Below, in pieces: positions 7,309 to 10,610 of a stretch of DNA of 10,610 bases. Position 1 is the stretch's first letter. The number at the start of each line of letters is the position of its first letter. Below the pieces are notes generated by a model. That model worked only from the letters and a program-made list of their open reading frames with translations, had not been told where the DNA came from and ran no database searches. Position numbers and translations under genes: made by a program. The DNA comes from Paludibacteraceae bacterium (GTDB lineage: Bacteria; Bacteroidota; Bacteroidia; Bacteroidales; Paludibacteraceae). Where the stretch lies: contig JAGCQO010000192.1 of the NCBI GenBank assembly GCA_017965125.1, forward strand, positions 1 to 10,610, in the 5' to 3' direction.

Positions 7309-7722
7309 ATGGACATAGAGCACTTAAAAACAGAGTTTCTCGGCAAAGACGGATTGTCAAAAAGCTTAGGCATAGAATATCTTTCGACGCCCGAGCCCGA
7401 CACCTGCTCCGCCACCATGCCGTTCGATGAGCGCAACTGCCAGCAGTTCGGTTTTCTGAGCGGAGGCGCGTCACTGTCCATAGCGGAATCGCTTGCCGGG
7501 GTCGGCTCATTAGCCCTCTGCCCCGACTGCCTGCCGATGGGCATAAACATCTCAGGCAACCACGTGAAGGCGGCTGCCAAAGGCGAGTCGGTGAAGGCCG
7601 TGGCCAAGCTCATACACAAAGGCTCGACAATCCACCAGTGGCAGGTGAGCGTGATGAACTCGAACGGGGAACTCGTGTCCAACGTGCTGGTAACAAACAT
7701 AATCGTGCACAAAAAACTATAG
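7309..7722 (+). CDS. menI: Hotdog-fold thioesterase, likely DHNA-CoA hydrolase (MenI)
   Basis: This is a 137-residue PaaI/YdiI-type hotdog thioesterase. In menaquinone synthesis this step frees 1,4-dihydroxy-2-naphthoate from its CoA thioester, the product of MenB. The central helix motif CQQFGFLSGGASLSIAES contains the catalytic acid E60. S51 stands where E. coli YdiI has the His of LHGG. The strand segment NISGNHVKAAAKG and the ending VTNIIVHKK are typical of the family. A CPDC pair (C71, C74) is unusual for a hotdog protein. It is the first gene of the men operon, 3 bases before menF, and this context is the main reason for preferring MenI over a general PaaI-like thioesterase. The stop is TAG. 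Confidence 0.82.
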   Translation: MDIEHLKTEFLGKDGLSKSLGIEYLSTPEPDTCSATMPFDERNCQQFGFLSGGASLSIAESLAGVGSLALCPDCLPMGINISGNHVKAAAKGESVKAVAKLIHKGSTIHQWQVSVMNSNGELVSNVLVTNIIVHKKL

Positions 7723-7725
7723 AGA

Positions 7726-8760
7726 ATGGAGACCTACGCCTACTTCCGGCTTCCAGAGCAAGACAAGGCCACGCTGATAACACAGAATGGCGGTCCTTTG
7801 GTAACCTTGAGCTCGATAGACGAGCTTGACGGACGTACGGGTTTCGTCTTTTCTCCATTCGCTCCGTCGGTGTCGCAACCGATTGTGCTTATCCGTCCCG
7901 ACACATACAAGTCCGTGCCCATAAACGAGCAGCCGTCTGCGCCAGAGTACGTGACCGTCGCTCCGCTGACGAGCAAGGAAAACGAGTTCAGCGCATACAC
8001 AGCCGACTTCAACCGCTTTCACCATCAGCTTGCGAACGGATACCTGAGCAAGGTCGTGTTAGCAAGGGTTTCGACATTGATTACGTCGGCAAAGCTCTCG
8101 CCGTACACACTTTTCTGCAGAGCCTGCAAGATGTATCCGCACCTGTTTGTCGCGTTAGTGTCAACACCACTGACCGGCACATGGATAGTCGCAACGCCAG
8201 AGCTGCTGCTTTCGGCCAACGAGACAGAATGCACAACGATGGCATTGGCCGGCACGATGAAGGCTTCCGACCATAACAACGGCACCGAGTGGACCGACAA
8301 AGAATACCAGGAACAGAAATTCGTCTCTCTTTACATCAACTCGGTCATCAGACCAATCGCCGAAGACGTGAAAGAAGAAGGCCCCGACACGATGACGGCC
8401 GCCGACCTTGTGCATCTGCGCACGAAATTCTCGTTCAAGATGAAGAGCGAGTACAAAGTTGTCGATGCGTTATCATCGCTGCACCCGACACCAGCCGTGT
8501 GCGGACTGCCGAAAAACACAGCCCAGAAATTCATACTGGAAAGCGAGCATTCACCACGAAAATACTACAGCGGATTTCTCGGTCCATGGGGCGTGAAGTC
8601 ATCGACATCGCTTTACGTCTCACTGAGGTGCATGCACATAAACAACAGAATCCTCGACCTCTACGCAGGCGGCGGACTGCTGAAGCAAAGCATGCTGAAA
8701 AAGGAATGGGATGAAACCGAAGCCAAGTTGAACACCATGAAAAAACTGCTCCATGTATAG
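7726..8760 (+). CDS. menF: Isochorismate synthase
   Basis: This is a 344-residue chorismate-utilising enzyme that converts chorismate to isochorismate, the entry step to menaquinone. The C-terminal chorismate-binding domain is clear: LSKVVLARV with the catalytic Lys K109, MALAGTMK at 172-179, SLHPTPAVCGLP at 251-262, YYSGFLGPWG at 280-289, SLYVSLRCM, LYAGGGL and the Mg-binding EWDETEAK near 327-334. The length is shorter than E. coli MenF (about 430) because the N-terminal part before the domain is only about 90 residues. The EH pair found in many relatives reads EQ here (196-197). The ATG lies 3 bases after the menI stop, and the 3' end overlaps menD by 8 bases, so translation is probably coupled. 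Salicylate or anthranilate synthase roles are unlikely in this operon. Confidence 0.93.
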   Translation: METYAYFRLPEQDKATLITQNGGPLVTLSSIDELDGRTGFVFSPFAPSVSQPIVLIRPDTYKSVPINEQPSAPEYVTVAPLTSKENEFSAYTADFNRFHHQLANGYLSKVVLARVSTLITSAKLSPYTLFCRACKMYPHLFVALVSTPLTGTWIVATPELLLSANETECTTMALAGTMKASDHNNGTEWTDKEYQEQKFVSLYINSVIRPIAEDVKEEGPDTMTAADLVHLRTKFSFKMKSEYKVVDALSSLHPTPAVCGLPKNTAQKFILESEHSPRKYYSGFLGPWGVKSSTSLYVSLRCMHINNRILDLYAGGGLLKQSMLKKEWDETEAKLNTMKKLLHV

Positions 8761-10468
8761 CAACAAAAACAACTTAACACAGCTGACATCACTGCTGACA
8801 CAGCACGAAGTGGAATTCGCCGTGGTATGCCCTGGCTCACGAAACGCGCCGATAGTCCACAACCTGAACGAAATCGGCATAGAGTGCATCCCCGTGACCG
8901 ACGAGCGCTCGGCCGGCTTCTACGCCTTGGGCATGTCGCTGAAAATCGGACTGAAGCCCGTGGTTGTGTGCGTGACTTCGGGAACGGCGCTGCTCAACCT
9001 TATGCCAGCCGTGGCAGAGGCGTACTACCAGCAAGTGCCGCTGATAATAATCTCGGCCGACCGCCCCGCCGACAAGATAGACCAGCTGGACGGACAGACG
9101 CTCCACCAGCCAAATGCGCTTGAGCCATACGTGCTAAAGTCGATAAACATACCCGAGGCATACACCCAAGAGCAGTTTTTACACAACAACAGACTCATAA
9201 ACGAAGCGCTAAACGCAAGATACATAGCAGAAGACGGACCGGTACACATAAACGTGCCACTGACAGAGCCGCTGTACGAGTTCACAATAGAGGAGCTGTA
9301 TCGCGAAAGAGCGATAAGTTTATGGAAACCATACATCTGTTATGACATCGCCGAAGAGCTCTTAAAACACATCTTCGAGCGTTACCACAAGCCGATGATT
9401 GTCTTGGGGCAAAACAACTTCAGCACAGGAGAACTAACGGAGTTAAGCAAGCGTTTTGTAATAATAAACGAAGCGCTGAGCGGTGTGCAAGTAATCTCGA
9501 ACGCCGACGAGGTAATCGCATCAAGCAAAGACATTGAGGCTCTGCGCCCAGACTGTGTGATTTACGCAGGCGGCACGATTGTAAGCAAAAGGCTGAAGCA
9601 ATTTCTGCGCGAGACCAGCTGCACCAACATCGTAATAAACGCAAAAGGCGCAGCGACAGACACATTCGAACATCTTTGGCACATAATCCAGACCACCCCG
9701 GAAAACATGATTTACAGCATGGAGGCATTGCTGGAAAATGAAGACAAAGGGGCATACTTATCCAAACTGTGGAACACGCTGTTTGAGAGCAAGGGAAACA
9801 AGGAGAAAAATTTCGTCAATCTGTGGAACAAAGCATCGGAGAAATGCAAACGCAGGACAATAGAATACGCCCCCGACTTCTCGCAAATGTTTGCCGTGAG
9901 CAAATTCGAGGAGAAGCTCGGCAACACGCGCCCCGACACGTCTGTGTTCTACGCCAACAGCTCCGCCATACGAATAGGCAACATATATGCGCCGCTATAC
10001 AACCGCCACGTGTTCTGCAACCGCGGCGTGAACGGCATCGAAGGCTCGCTCTCGACGGCCGCCGGAGCGTCGATTTTGCTCAACGACCTGACGTACTGCG
10101 TGATAGGCGACCTGAGCTTCTTCTATGACCAGAACGCACTGTGGAACCAGAACCTGAAGGGCAACCTGCGCATTCTACTGCTGAACAACGGCGGTGGCGG
10201 CATATTCGAGAAGTTCGAGGGACTGAAAGGCAGTCCGGTGCGTGAGACCTGCGTGATGGCCACACATAACACTTCGGCCGAAGGAATCTGCAAGCAGTGC
10301 AACGTGACATACCTCTCGGCAAAAAACGAGGAGGAATATCTCAATGCGCTCGAGAAACTGACTGCGCCGAAGTCCGACCGCCCTGTCGTGCTGGAGGTTT
10401 TCACCGACTCGAAGAATGACATGGAAGTCGTAAACAACTACTACAAACACCAAAAAGACAATAAATAA
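8753..10468 (+). CDS. menD: SEPHCHC synthase (MenD)
   Basis: This is a 571-residue thiamine-diphosphate enzyme, close to the usual length of about 560. It joins the succinic semialdehyde carbanion from 2-oxoglutarate to isochorismate. The N-terminal pyrimidine-binding domain shows CPGSRNAP (26-33), the TPP-activating Glu in TDERSAG (E51) and [16 protein letters not shown] central domain follows, then the C-terminal pyrophosphate-binding domain with [16 protein letters not shown] at 423-438 and the metal motif [15 protein letters not shown] at 451-465, ending in [11 protein letters not shown]. Homologues often read GIDG where this has GIEG. The ATG lies inside the last codons of menF, and the TAA shares its last base with the menB ATG, a sign of tight translational coupling. 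Confidence 0.97.
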   Translation: MYSNKNNLTQLTSLLTQHEVEFAVVCPGSRNAPIVHNLNEIGIECIPVTDERSAGFYALGMSLKIGLKPVVVCVTSGTALLNLMPAVAEAYYQQVPLIIISADRPADKIDQLDGQTLHQPNALEPYVLKSINIPEAYTQEQFLHNNRLINEALNARYIAEDGPVHINVPLTEPLYEFTIEELYRERAISLWKPYICYDIAEELLKHIFERYHKPMIVLGQNNFSTGELTELSKRFVIINEALSGVQVISNADEVIASSKDIEALRPDCVIYAGGTIVSKRLKQFLRETSCTNIVINAKGAATDTFEHLWHIIQTTPENMIYSMEALLENEDKGAYLSKLWNTLFESKGNKEKNFVNLWNKASEKCKRRTIEYAPDFSQMFAVSKFEEKLGNTRPDTSVFYANSSAIRIGNIYAPLYNRHVFCNRGVNGIEGSLSTAAGASILLNDLTYCVIGDLSFFYDQNALWNQNLKGNLRILLLNNGGGGIFEKFEGLKGSPVRETCVMATHNTSAEGICKQCNVTYLSAKNEEEYLNALEKLTAPKSDRPVVLEVFTDSKNDMEVVNNYYKHQKDNK

Positions 10469-10610
10469 TGACAAGAACCTGGAAAACGATAGAAGGCTTT
10501 TCCTTCAAGGAAATCCTTTTCGAGGAGTATAACCACATCGCCAAAATCACAATCAACCGCGAGCGCTACCGCAACGCATTCACGCCGCTGACCACCTGGG
10601 AAATGTCTCA
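10468..10610 (+). CDS. menB: 1,4-dihydroxy-2-naphthoyl-CoA synthase, 5' part only
   Basis: The first 47 codons are present before the window ends. The reading [20 protein letters not shown], then [20 protein letters not shown], matches the N-terminus of MenB, a crotonase-fold enzyme that closes the second ring of naphthoquinone by Dieckmann-type condensation of OSB-CoA. [12 protein letters not shown] is the characteristic start of the first crotonase motif, with Glu here where Pro is usual. The ATG overlaps the menD stop (TAATG). menC and menE would be expected further on or elsewhere. No menH is seen between menD and menB. Confidence 0.92.
   Translation, partial: MTRTWKTIEGFSFKEILFEEYNHIAKITINRERYRNAFTPLTTWEMS

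Overview
The window looks like chromosomal DNA of an anaerobic member of the Bacteroidales, with a lean towards Prevotellaceae. This rests on protein resemblance, on TAnnTTTG-type -7 promoter elements instead of E. coli-like -10 boxes, on an oxygen-defence pair (PerR-type regulator and reverse rubrerythrin), and on a compact menaquinone operon. No mobile element, CRISPR array, rRNA or tRNA was seen. No stretch longer than 300 bases lacks a gene.

Layout. (1) Positions 1-2028, plus strand: the alanyl-tRNA synthetase gene alaS without its 5' end. The reading frame is continuous in homology but is cut twice by in-frame stops, TGA at 133-135 and TAG at 706-708. Each stop is followed at once by an in-frame ATG, and each lies close to a domain border. 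A terminator closes this unit at 2051-2084. (2) Positions 2101-3196, plus strand: a perfect 6-1-6 inverted repeat resembling a PerR/Fur box, a -7 element, a PerR-like regulator and a reverse rubrerythrin, closed by a hairpin at 3221-3250 that also serves the convergent minus-strand unit. (3) Positions 3245-7161, minus strand, read right to left: coaX (type III pantothenate kinase), a coiled-coil lipoprotein, a secreted M28-fold protein whose metal and catalytic positions are partly lost, a terminator hairpin, and pgeF (YfiH/PgeF family). (4) Positions 7283-10610, plus strand: the menaquinone genes menI-like thioesterase, menF, menD and the start of menB, packed with 3-base spacing or overlapping starts and stops.

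How the genes work together. The PerR-like protein probably represses itself and the rubrerythrin until peroxide appears. The lipoprotein and the M28-fold protein share one transcript and both go to the cell envelope, so a joint role is possible but unproven. The men genes take chorismate to isochorismate (MenF), then SEPHCHC (MenD), and later DHNA-CoA (MenB) and its hydrolysis (MenI), giving the quinone for anaerobic respiration.

The most unusual observation is the alaS gene. It is either a damaged copy or sequence error in an essential gene, or a three-piece AlaRS made by stop-start re-initiation. Apart from that, the most notable point is the M28-fold protein that looks like a pseudoenzyme.
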